From: Candidatus Kaelpia imicola
GTDB lineage: Bacteria; Omnitrophota; Gorgyraeia; Kaelpiales; Kaelpiaceae
Assembly: GCA_030765505.1 (NCBI GenBank)
Contig: JAVCCL010000032.1
Coordinates: 1 to 34,806, forward strand
Length of the DNA stretch: 34,806 nucleotides
Direction of reading: 5' to 3'
Part shown: positions 6,977 through 14,528 of the stretch, in pieces
Numbering within the stretch: position 1 is the stretch's first letter
How the letters are laid out: each line of letters starts with the position of its first letter
Made by a program: the position numbers and the translations under genes
Notes under the pieces: model-generated
What the model was told of the DNA's origin: nothing
Databases searched by the model: none
The model's input: the letters and a program-made list of their open reading frames with translations, nothing else

Positions 6977-8650
6977 ATGGAATACAAAGATGTTTTTAAG
7001 GGAAGTAAGGTTGCATATTTCTCTATGGAGATAGGCATAAAGCCTGAGTTTTCGACTTATAGCGGCGGTCTTGGCATCTTGGCCGGTGATACCGTCCGCT
7101 CCAGTGCAGATTTAAATATTCCTCTAGTTGCTATTACCCTTGTTTCACGTAAAGGTTATTTCAGGCAGGAGTTCAATCAGGATAATTGGCAGATAGAGAG
7201 ACCGGATAATTGGGAACCAAGAGATTATCTTGCATTATTACCTCAGCAGATTGAAGTCGAGATAGAAAAAAGAACTGTAAAGGTTCAAGCCTGGCTATAT
7301 GTAGTACAGAGTACTACCGAAGGCAGAGTGCCGGTATTATTCCTTGATACAGATATAGAAGGTAATAGCGGGGAAGATAGAGAGCTTACTCATTATCTCT
7401 ATGGAGGTGATCAGCGTTATAGAATGAAGCAGGAGATTGTTCTTGGGATAGGCGGAGTGAGAATACTTAAGGCGCTTGGAGTTGAAGTCTCGAAATATCA
7501 TTTAAACGAAGGCCATGCAAGTTTTCTTACTCTTGAAGTTTTTAAAGAGTTTGATGGTAATATTGAAAAGGTGCAAAAAAAATGTGTCTTTACTACTCAT
7601 ACTCCTGTTAAGGCTGGACATGACAAGTTCTCCTATCAGCTGGTAGCTGAGATTTTGCCTCAGATCATACCTCTGGAGACCATTAAGAGTTTTGCCGGTA
7701 AAGACTCTTTAAATATGACGCTGCTTGCTTTAAATTTAAGCGGTTTTGTTAATGGTGTTGCAAAGAAGCATGGTGAGACAACAAAGAAGATGTTTCCTGG
7801 TTACGTCATAAGTTCTGTTACAAATGGAGTCCATCCTTATACCTGGACGGAAGATAGTTTTAAAAAACTATACGATAAATATCTTCCCGGCTGGGCTAAA
7901 GAGCCTGGGCTTTTGGGCAGAGTTGAGATTATACCCCACGAAGAGATCTGGGAGGCGCATTATAAAGCAAAGAAAAATCTGGTTGAGTTTATAAATAGTA
8001 AATCAGAGATAAAATTCTCTGAGGACGTTTTTACTATAGGTTTTGCAAGGCGTGCAACGACATATAAAAGACATACGCTTATGTTTCAGGATTTGGAGCG
8101 GCTTAAGAGCATCAATTCCAAATTCTCTATTCAGATTATCTTCGCCGGTAAAGCACATCCCTACGATGAGCCGGGCAAGAAGATGATTCAGGAGATATTC
8201 TCTTATATCAACGAGCTTAAAGATGAGATAAAGATTGCCTATATCGAAGATTATGATATAGAGAAAGCTCAAAAATTGATTCCCGGGGTTGATATCTGGT
8301 TGAATACTCCCAAGCGGCCGATGGAGGCATCCGGCACCAGCGGTATGAAGGCAGCTTTAAATGGAGGTATAAATTTCTCCATACCTGATGGCTGGTGGGT
8401 TGAAGGCTGCATCGAAGGTGTTACCGGCTGGGCTATAGGTCCTACTGAAGAGGGTTTTGCTGCCGAAGATTTAGACCTAAAAGAGAAGCACGATCTTTAC
8501 GGTAAGCTTGAATACGCGATACTTCCGATGTTTTATGAGCAGAGAGACAACTGGATCGGTATGATGAAAAATTCAATCGGTAAGGTTGCAAATTATTTTA
8601 ATAGTCATCGCATGATGCATCGTTATATAACGGATGCATATTTTAGCTAA
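6977..8650 (+). CDS. glgP: Alpha-glucan (glycogen/maltodextrin) phosphorylase
   Basis: GT35-family enzyme that releases glucose-1-phosphate from alpha-1,4-glucans using phosphate and pyridoxal phosphate. Supporting motifs are an N-terminal FSTYSGGLGILAGD, NEGHAS at 177-182, THTPVKAGH, the phosphate/PLP region RRATTYKRH at 358-366, KAHPYDEPGKKMI, and EASGTSGMKAALNGG at 450-464 with Lys458 as the expected Schiff-base lysine. At 557 residues it belongs to the short alpha-glucan phosphorylase group, shorter than the roughly 800-residue GlgP/MalP and without the N-terminal DUF3417 domain. The start ATG follows AGAGAGGATAG. It is the first gene of a five-gene plus-strand run, although the genes behind it are not obviously related to glycogen. 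Strongly supported family; the natural glucan is not known. Confidence 0.9.
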   Translation: MEYKDVFKGSKVAYFSMEIGIKPEFSTYSGGLGILAGDTVRSSADLNIPLVAITLVSRKGYFRQEFNQDNWQIERPDNWEPRDYLALLPQQIEVEIEKRTVKVQAWLYVVQSTTEGRVPVLFLDTDIEGNSGEDRELTHYLYGGDQRYRMKQEIVLGIGGVRILKALGVEVSKYHLNEGHASFLTLEVFKEFDGNIEKVQKKCVFTTHTPVKAGHDKFSYQLVAEILPQIIPLETIKSFAGKDSLNMTLLALNLSGFVNGVAKKHGETTKKMFPGYVISSVTNGVHPYTWTEDSFKKLYDKYLPGWAKEPGLLGRVEIIPHEEIWEAHYKAKKNLVEFINSKSEIKFSEDVFTIGFARRATTYKRHTLMFQDLERLKSINSKFSIQIIFAGKAHPYDEPGKKMIQEIFSYINELKDEIKIAYIEDYDIEKAQKLIPGVDIWLNTPKRPMEASGTSGMKAALNGGINFSIPDGWWVEGCIEGVTGWAIGPTEEGFAAEDLDLKEKHDLYGKLEYAILPMFYEQRDNWIGMMKNSIGKVANYFNSHRMMHRYITDAYFS

Positions 8651-8677
8651 GAGAAATCAGCATTAAACTTTTTAAAT

Positions 8678-9274
8678 ATGGATTTTAAAAAGGCTCTCTT
8701 TATAGTAGATGTTCAGAACGATTTCTGTTTTAAAGGAGCGTTAGCCGTTAAAGGTGCTGATGAGATTATTCCAGCATTAAATAAATATATTACTCTCTTC
8801 CAGGAAAAAAAATATTCAGTCTTTGCTTCTAGAGATTGGCATCCCCAAAATTCACAGCATTTTAAAGACTTTGGCGGTCTCTGGCCGCTGCACTGCGTGC
8901 AGGGTACAGAAGGAGCCAAGTTTTATCCAGATTTAAAACTACCTCAGGATATAATTATTATCTCATCCGGTATGGGCGTTAATGAAGATGGGTATTCTGC
9001 TTTTGAGGGGAGAGACTCTAAAGATATAGCCTTAGAGGGTGTTTTAAGGGGTCTAGGTATTGAGGAGCTCTATATTGGCGGGATTGCTACTGATTACTGC
9101 GTTAAGGCTACAACTCTGGATGCTTTAAGGTTGGGTTTTAAAGTTATGGTTTTAACTGACGGGATAAAGGGTGTTAATATAGAGAGAGATGATTCTAGAA
9201 AGGCATTGGATGAGATGGTATCTCAGGGTGCCTCTCTGATAGATTTTAAGGAGTTAGAGACAGGATGGGTATAG
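8678..9274 (+). CDS. Nicotinamidase/isochorismatase-family hydrolase, expected lysine replaced
   Basis: A 198-residue cysteine hydrolase resembling PncA, which converts nicotinamide to nicotinate in NAD salvage. Visible elements are Asp11 in VDVQNDF, the metal-site SRDWHP (Asp53, His55) with a later His in PLHCVQG (72), and the nucleophile Cys141 in GGIATDYCVKATT. The motif that normally reads R/S-K-G, carrying the catalytic Lys, here reads IISSGMGVNEDGYSAF. Ser97 therefore occupies the expected lysine position, raising doubt about normal amidase activity. No Shine-Dalgarno is evident before the ATG, which lies 27 bases after glgP. The end overlaps the next gene by 10 bases. The family is secure; the substrate is uncertain. 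Confidence 0.78.
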   Translation: MDFKKALFIVDVQNDFCFKGALAVKGADEIIPALNKYITLFQEKKYSVFASRDWHPQNSQHFKDFGGLWPLHCVQGTEGAKFYPDLKLPQDIIIISSGMGVNEDGYSAFEGRDSKDIALEGVLRGLGIEELYIGGIATDYCVKATTLDALRLGFKVMVLTDGIKGVNIERDDSRKALDEMVSQGASLIDFKELETGWV

Positions 9275-9780
9275 TTACAAAGAGAGGAGATAAGGGTAGA
9301 ACATCGCTTCTTTATTCAAAGAGAGTAGACAAGGATAATATCTTAATTGAGGCTGTTGGTGTTCTGGATGAACTCAATGCTTTTTTAGGTTTATCAAAGT
9401 CCAAAATAAGATGTAAGAGAAGAAAAAAAATTATAGCTGATATTCAAAAAGATCTATTTCTGATAGCTGCTGAGCTGGTAATAAGCAAGTCTAAGTATCG
9501 GAGTTTAAAGGAAAAGATAACCGCAGAGAGAATATCTCATCTTGAAAGATTGATAGAGAGTTTTGAGAAGAAGTACAAGCAAGACTCTTTTATTAACCTG
9601 GACTCCAACAGTTATTCAGCTTCAATAAATGTTGCCCGGGTTATATCGAGAAAATTAGAGAGAAGAGCAGTAAGTTTAAAAAAGAGAAAGATTCTTTTAA
9701 ACGATCTAATATTAATCTATTTAAATAGGTTATCAGATCTGTTATTTCTTTTGGCCAGGTCTTTTGAGAAATATGAATGA
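9265..9780 (+). CDS. ATP:cob(I)alamin adenosyltransferase, PduO type
   Basis: A 171-residue five-helix-bundle protein that transfers the adenosyl group of ATP to cob(I)alamin, making coenzyme B12. Family marks are the N-terminal ATP-binding TKRGDKGRTSLL (5-16, equivalent to TGxGDxGxT), VGVLDELNAFLG (31-42), the Arg-rich helix NVARVISRKLERRAV (122-136) and the C-terminal IYLNRLSDLLFLLAR (151-165). The TKRGDK variant and a Lys/Arg-rich middle are slightly unusual. It overlaps pncA by 10 bases and the endonuclease III gene by 8 bases, so the three are co-translated. No adenosylcobalamin-dependent enzyme is in the window to explain the need. Confidence 0.83.
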   Translation: MGIVTKRGDKGRTSLLYSKRVDKDNILIEAVGVLDELNAFLGLSKSKIRCKRRKKIIADIQKDLFLIAAELVISKSKYRSLKEKITAERISHLERLIESFEKKYKQDSFINLDSNSYSASINVARVISRKLERRAVSLKKRKILLNDLILIYLNRLSDLLFLLARSFEKYE

Positions 9781-10399
9781 TAGCGAAAGAGCTATTAAGA
9801 TAATAAAGATTTTAAGCAAAGAGTACTCTAAAAGCAAAACAGCGTTATTCTACAAAAATCCTTTTCAGCTTCTTATTGCAACAATCTTATCTGCACAGTG
9901 TACCGATAGTAAAGTTAATGAGATAACCCCTGGCCTTTTCAAGAAATATAAGGATGTTCATGATTTTTCAGTTGCTAGAAAAAAGGAGTTAGAAAAGAAG
10001 ATTCATTCCAGCGGTTTTTATAGAAATAAGACCAAAAATATAATAGCTTCCTCTAAGATGATAGTCAGAGAGTTTGATGGTGAGGTGCCTGACAATATGG
10101 ATTCTCTTCTTAAATTGCCTGGAGTTGCAAGAAAGACAGCCAATATAGTTTTATCTTCTGGATTTCAAAAGGCAGAAGGAGTAGCTGTTGATACCCATGT
10201 TAAGAGACTCTCTCTTCGGCTCGGTTTCAGCAGCAGCAGTAATCCTGATAAGATAGAGAGGGATTTGATGAGTATTTTCCCTATGAGTTATTGGCTGAAA
10301 TTAAATTATATTTTGGTGAATCATGGCAGAGAGGTTTGCAAAGCGCGGAATCCACTATGTTTTAAATGCATTGTCAGCGGTCTCTGTAAGAGAAAATGA
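9773..10399 (+). CDS. nth: Endonuclease III
   Basis: DNA glycosylase/AP lyase of base-excision repair that removes oxidised pyrimidines. In the 208-residue product the helix-hairpin-helix LPGVARKTANIVLS carries the catalytic lysine (Lys121), and VDTHVKRLSLRLG carries the catalytic Asp (Asp140). The C-terminal Cys-x6-Cys-x2-Cys-x5-Cys (189, 196, 199, 205) holds the [4Fe-4S] cluster. The length matches E. coli Nth (211). I place the start at ATG 9773, overlapping the previous stop, rather than at an in-frame TTG three codons upstream. A 4-base ATGA overlap joins it to the radical SAM gene downstream. Confidence 0.94.
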   Translation: MNDSERAIKIIKILSKEYSKSKTALFYKNPFQLLIATILSAQCTDSKVNEITPGLFKKYKDVHDFSVARKKELEKKIHSSGFYRNKTKNIIASSKMIVREFDGEVPDNMDSLLKLPGVARKTANIVLSSGFQKAEGVAVDTHVKRLSLRLGFSSSSNPDKIERDLMSIFPMSYWLKLNYILVNHGREVCKARNPLCFKCIVSGLCKRK

Positions 10400-11397
10400 G
10401 AAAAGAGGCTTATCTATATCATAAGATTGAAGATAACAAGGTTAGATGCTTTCTATGCAATCATAATTGTGTAATTGCTGATTCTGAATATGGATTCTGC
10501 GGTGTTAGAAAGAATGAGAAAGGTATTCTTTACAGTAATATCTATGCAGAGCCGGCGGCATTACATATAGACCCCATTGAAAAAAAGCCGCTCTATCATT
10601 TTTATCCCGGCAGCCTATCTTATTCTATAGCAACTATCGGGTGCAATTTTAGATGCGGGTTTTGTCAGAACTGGCAGATATCTCAGATGTCGAAAGAGAA
10701 CTTTGAGTCGAAAAAAATAATTTCCCCTGAAGGTATTATCTCTCATGCCAGAGAGAATAATTGTTCCAGTATAAGCTATACCTATACAGAGCCGACTGTC
10801 TTTTTTGAGTATGCTTACGATATAGCTAAAATAGCTCAAAAAGAAGGTTTGCATAATATTTTTGTTACTAATGGCTACATGAGTATTGAAGCTATAGATA
10901 TGATAGCTCCATATTTGGATGCAGCGAATATCGACTTAAAAAGTTTTAGGGATGATTTTTATGTTAAACATTGTAAAGCTCACTTAAAACCGGTTTTAGA
11001 TTCAATCAGATATATGAGAGAGAGAGGAATTTGGATTGAGATTACAACTTTAATTATTCCCGGAGAGAATGACTCTGATGAAGAGTTGACTCAGATAGCT
11101 GATTTTATTGCTTCTATTGGGATAGAGATTCCCTGGCATATAAGCAGGTTTCATCCGGATTATAAATATTTGGAATCTGAACCCACATCTATTGAAACTT
11201 TGAAAAAGGCAAAAGAGATAGCTAAAAGCAGAGGGTTAAGATATATCTATCTTGGTAATGTATTAGAGGGTAACGATAGTCTCTGTTATAATTGCGGTAA
11301 GCTGCTTATAGAAAGGGTTAGCCTTAATCTTAGCATTAATAATGTAGATAGAGGAAGCTGTCCTTATTGTGGGGTTTTGGTAGACGGGCTATTCTAA
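10396..11397 (+). CDS. amrS: AmmeMemoRadiSam system radical SAM enzyme
   Basis: A 333-residue radical SAM protein of the pyruvate-formate-lyase-activase-like group. The N-terminus has a Cys-rich segment (Cys18, 21, 25, 35). The radical SAM motif GCNFRCGFCQNWQIS places CX3CX2C at Cys83, 87 and 90. Further landmarks, such as YTYTEPTVFFEYAYD and FHPDYKY, agree with the AmrS family. The C-terminus ends in two CxxC pairs (CYNC, CPYC) resembling a zinc ribbon. The family is named for genes often found with AMMECR1-like and Memo-like partners; neither is visible here, so the gene is an orphan within this window. Its target is not known. It is last in the glgP-led run, overlapping nth by 4 bases. Confidence 0.86.
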   Translation: MRKEAYLYHKIEDNKVRCFLCNHNCVIADSEYGFCGVRKNEKGILYSNIYAEPAALHIDPIEKKPLYHFYPGSLSYSIATIGCNFRCGFCQNWQISQMSKENFESKKIISPEGIISHARENNCSSISYTYTEPTVFFEYAYDIAKIAQKEGLHNIFVTNGYMSIEAIDMIAPYLDAANIDLKSFRDDFYVKHCKAHLKPVLDSIRYMRERGIWIEITTLIIPGENDSDEELTQIADFIASIGIEIPWHISRFHPDYKYLESEPTSIETLKKAKEIAKSRGLRYIYLGNVLEGNDSLCYNCGKLLIERVSLNLSINNVDRGSCPYCGVLVDGLF

Positions 11398-11404
11398 CTT
11401 TTAT

Positions 11405-11433
11405 TTAACAGGGATATAAACCTATGTTATACA
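11405..11433 (+). promoter_or_regulatory. Predicted promoter of the LacI-family regulator
   Basis: TTAACA (11405-11410), 17 bases, TATACA (11428-11433), with TGT directly before the -10 (extended -10). The predicted start is near 11440, exactly where the first operator begins. Confidence 0.5.
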
Positions 11434-11439
11434 TTAGAT

Positions 11440-11464
11440 GTAAACGATTACAGTAAACGTTTAC
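11440..11464. promoter_or_regulatory. Two tandem LacI-family operators
   Basis: GTAAACGTTTAC (11453-11464) is a perfect 12-base palindrome with the central CG typical of LacI/GalR operators. GTAAACGATTAC (11440-11451) is the same site with one mismatch. Their centres are 13 bases apart. They lie between the predicted transcription start and the ATG of the LacI-type regulator at 11480, which strongly suggests autorepression. The sites are seen directly; binding by this regulator is inferred. Confidence 0.72.
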
Positions 11465-11479
11465 ATAAGAAGATAGATT

Positions 11480-12490
11480 ATGAAAGATGTAACAATAAAA
11501 AAGGTGGCAGAGAGAGCCGGAGTATCAATTGCTACGGTCTCAAGAGCTTTAAGCTCTAAAACAGAGAAGTCTGTCAAGCAGGATACTCTGCAAAAGATAA
11601 AGGATGTTATTAGAGAGTTAAAATATTTACCCAATAGATCTGCAAGCTCTTTAAGACAGGGTTTTTCACGGACAATAGGTCTACTTATGAATTTTAGAAT
11701 AGATACTGCTTCGGGCTATGTTGGCGAGATAATGAAAGGTATATTAAAAGGCTTAGACGAGATAGGATATGACTTAAAACTTATACCTCAGGAGGAATTT
11801 ATTTCACTTCAAGCGTTGCTTGATAGTGCCGGGGTAGACGGCCTTATTATTGCTCATGCTTATCATATTGCATATTCTCATTTGGAAAAAGAATTAAAAG
11901 AGACAGAATGTTTTCCTCTTGTTGTTATGAATGATTATAGAGAGGATCTAAATACTAGCCAGGTCTATATGGATACTTATCAGGCAACATATGATATGAC
12001 GAAATACGTCATAGAGAGAGGTAATAGGGATCTCTATCTTTTAGGTGGAGAGACCTATTCCAGGGATGCTCAAACAAGGAGAAGAGCCTTTTTAGACGGA
12101 CTTGCTGCTTATAGTATAGCTTTTAATAAAAATAGGATTTTGAATGGTCATTTCAATGAAATTGGTGGATATGAGATGACCAAGAAAATATTTATTGAAA
12201 ATCCTGATTTTCGAGGATTGATATATGCTCTTAATGATGCTATGGCAATAGGTATTTTGCATGCATTAGGCGAACTGCATCTTAATTGTCCTAGGGATGT
12301 TAAAGTTGTCGGTTTTGATAATATAGCTATTACAGAACATATGAATCCTCCGCTAACAACCGTCCATGTTCCGCTTGCCGATATGGGTTATGAGGCAGTA
12401 AAAATGATATACGGCATTTTAACTGGAGAGATTACAGATAATAGAAAGCTTCAGCTTAACTATAGATTGGTCCAAAGAGAGTCCTGCTAA
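11480..12490 (+). CDS. LacI/GalR-family transcriptional regulator
   Basis: A 336-residue repressor with the usual layout. The N-terminal helix-turn-helix DVTIKKVAERAGVSIATVSR (3-22) and the hinge-helix region YLPNRSASSLRQG (49-61) are followed by a periplasmic-binding-protein-like effector domain (about 62-330) with VKVVGFDNIAITEHMNPPLTT near the end. The effector is probably a sugar or sugar derivative, but nothing in the sequence identifies it. The promoter is overlapped by two operators, so autoregulation is likely. No sugar-transport operon lies next to it, so its other targets are probably elsewhere. It ends 23 bases before the convergent helicase gene. Confidence 0.9.
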   Translation: MKDVTIKKVAERAGVSIATVSRALSSKTEKSVKQDTLQKIKDVIRELKYLPNRSASSLRQGFSRTIGLLMNFRIDTASGYVGEIMKGILKGLDEIGYDLKLIPQEEFISLQALLDSAGVDGLIIAHAYHIAYSHLEKELKETECFPLVVMNDYREDLNTSQVYMDTYQATYDMTKYVIERGNRDLYLLGGETYSRDAQTRRRAFLDGLAAYSIAFNKNRILNGHFNEIGGYEMTKKIFIENPDFRGLIYALNDAMAIGILHALGELHLNCPRDVKVVGFDNIAITEHMNPPLTTVHVPLADMGYEAVKMIYGILTGEITDNRKLQLNYRLVQRESC

Positions 12491-12513
12491 GTTAAAAAAT
12501 AATCTAATAGGGG

Positions 12514-14415
12514 TTAAATTTTAAGCTGCCATTCAGCATTAACAATATCGCGGTTTAAAATACTAGATGCTTTATCTATTTTCTTTCTTAGATTTTCAGA
12601 TACTATTCTCTGGTTCATTTCTCTCAATACCTGGTTTGTCATGCGGAAGTTTCTTATAATTGCACCTTCATCTATAGATGTTAGGTTAATTATTTTATTG
12701 AATTCATTGCCTCCAAGCCAAGCTTGAAGTGTCTGTGCGAGTTGAAAATGAGGCTTTAATATCTGTGGATATATTCTATGTGTTTTTTCTATTTTCTGTA
12801 TCTTAGTTGCGGTATTAGTGATTCTTAATTCCAGTTTTCTCAATCTCTTATCTATCTTGACCTCCCTATCTTTAGCTCTTGATTCTGTAACGATTGCGCA
12901 TATTGCTATTGCTAGTTCTATCCAGGATATATTTTCAAAAAAACCTGCTTCATATAACTCGCCTACTATGAGCTCATAACCAAATATACTGGACGAAAAT
13001 CTGCCTTTCAATGTTAATCCCTGGTTCTCTATATAACCTAAGTTTTTCAATAGTTTTAATTTAGAACTAAGCATCTTTGCTTCTCTTGACTTTCTATGCC
13101 TATTTTGAAAATAGTGGAAACTTTTAGGGTAGATTGTTACTATCTCATCTTGGATATCGTTGTATAGGTTTAAGATCGTTGCATAGGATGCGTTAAATTG
13201 ACTCTTTATAAGTTCGGGTCTATTCCTGGCAATATTTCTCATCTGTTCAATATCATCTTTAAACGGTTTGAGTTTCACAAAGACAAAGCCTTCTTCATCT
13301 ATTCCACGCCTGCCTGCACGTCCTGCCATTTGATAAAAATCTCTGGTTCTTAGGTAGTGCGCTCTTCTTTTATAATGCTTTGCTATTTCATCAAAACAGA
13401 CAGTACGTGAGGGCATATTGATACCCAGTGCAAATGTCTCTGTTGTAAATATCACTTTAATCATCTTTTTGGTAAATATTCTTTCAACAATCTCCTTTAA
13501 GGGGGGTAGTAATCCTGCATGATGGTAGGCAATACCTCTCTCTAACAGGTAGAACATGTCGTGAGTAGACCTGTGGTGTTCTATTTTGAATTTTTTTATC
13601 AAATCCTTGTATAGACCCTCAATATCTCTTTTTTCCTCTTGGGTTAAAAAATTGAACCGGGAGAGCTCCTTTGCATAATTTTCACATTTTTTTCTTGAGA
13701 AACAGAAATATATACAAGGTAAGAAACCGTTGATTTTTAGATGTTTAATTAAAGAGTCTATTCTATTATTTAAGAAGAATTTACCTCTATTTCTTGAGGT
13801 ATATTTTTTTAAACCTTTAAGGCTTGAGAAAATCTGATTATCTGCCTGAAAGTAGAAATGCAGAGGTACTGGTCTGGTAGCCTCTTCTATCTCTATTATG
13901 TTTTGGTTATGAACTTGCTTGATCCAATCTTTAAACTCACTTACGTTAGGTAGTGTTGCAGATAGCGCTAATATTCTCATCTCTGGAGGCAGGAATATGA
14001 TAGACTCTTCCCAAACAGTACCTCTCTCTGGATCATCGAGGTAATGTACTTCATCGAATATCACCCATTTTTTATCCTTCAGTTTTTCCGGTTCCTGGAG
14101 GAGATAGTTTCTAAATATCTCTGTTGTCATGATTAAAATAGGGGCTCTGGGGTTTATCTTGACATCACCTGTTATTATGCCGACTCTCTGAGAAAAGTTT
14201 CTGGAAAAATCTCTGAATTTTTGATTACTCAAAGCTTTTATTGGTGCTGTATATATAAGCCCTTTATTCTCTTTAAGGCATTTCTCGATTATATATTCAG
14301 CAATAAGAGTCTTGCCGGCACCTGTTGGTGCTGCTACAATAACGGAGTTATTTTTCTCTATATGCTCAATGGCATTTTTTTGGAAGTCATCAAGTATGAT
14401 TTTTTCTGTTACCAT
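12514..14415 (-). CDS. Ski2-like DEVH-box RNA helicase
   Basis: A 633-residue superfamily 2 helicase. Motif I is APTGAGKT (29-36), motif II DEVH (121-124) and motif III SAT (152-154). The second RecA domain contains HHAGLLPPLKEIVE, TTETFALGINMPSRTV and motif VI QMAGRAGRRG (362-371). The GINMPSRTV and AGRAGRRG combination is characteristic of Ski2/Mtr4/HelY helicases, which in eukaryotes feed RNA to the exosome. The C-terminal 230 residues are helical and shorter than in HelY proteins of about 900 residues; no arch/KOW insertion is evident. I choose ATG 14415 over the adjacent TTG. No ribosome binding site precedes it, and a predicted promoter would start transcription almost at the ATG. RNA unwinding in decay or ribosome work is inferred. 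Confidence 0.87.
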   Translation of the reverse strand: MVTEKIILDDFQKNAIEHIEKNNSVIVAAPTGAGKTLIAEYIIEKCLKENKGLIYTAPIKALSNQKFRDFSRNFSQRVGIITGDVKINPRAPILIMTTEIFRNYLLQEPEKLKDKKWVIFDEVHYLDDPERGTVWEESIIFLPPEMRILALSATLPNVSEFKDWIKQVHNQNIIEIEEATRPVPLHFYFQADNQIFSSLKGLKKYTSRNRGKFFLNNRIDSLIKHLKINGFLPCIYFCFSRKKCENYAKELSRFNFLTQEEKRDIEGLYKDLIKKFKIEHHRSTHDMFYLLERGIAYHHAGLLPPLKEIVERIFTKKMIKVIFTTETFALGINMPSRTVCFDEIAKHYKRRAHYLRTRDFYQMAGRAGRRGIDEEGFVFVKLKPFKDDIEQMRNIARNRPELIKSQFNASYATILNLYNDIQDEIVTIYPKSFHYFQNRHRKSREAKMLSSKLKLLKNLGYIENQGLTLKGRFSSSIFGYELIVGELYEAGFFENISWIELAIAICAIVTESRAKDREVKIDKRLRKLELRITNTATKIQKIEKTHRIYPQILKPHFQLAQTLQAWLGGNEFNKIINLTSIDEGAIIRNFRMTNQVLREMNQRIVSENLRKKIDKASSILNRDIVNAEWQLKI

Positions 14416-14423
14416 CAATAAAT

Positions 14424-14452
14424 ATACTATACAATAAATGGCATTCTTTCAA
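14424..14452 (-). promoter_or_regulatory. Predicted promoter of the helicase gene, possibly giving a leaderless mRNA
   Basis: On the minus strand TTGAAA (14452-14447) is followed after 17 bases by TAGTAT (14429-14424). The -10 ends 8 bases before the ATG at 14415, so transcription would begin at or next to the start codon. No Shine-Dalgarno is present, consistent with a leaderless message. Confidence 0.45.
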
Positions 14453-14468
14453 GGTAAAGCAGCCTGAA

Positions 14469-14497
14469 TTGACAAAATAGGCTATTTATATTAATAT
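14469..14497 (+). promoter_or_regulatory. Predicted promoter of the acyl-CoA dehydrogenase/etf/arg operon
   Basis: A perfect TTGACA (14469-14474), 17 bases, then TAATAT (14492-14497). The predicted start is near 14504, followed by AAGGAGG just before the ATG at 14529. It is divergent from the helicase promoter about 20 bases away. Confidence 0.55.
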
Positions 14498-14528
14498 TGA
14501 GACACTGATTTAAATTAAGGAGGATAGA

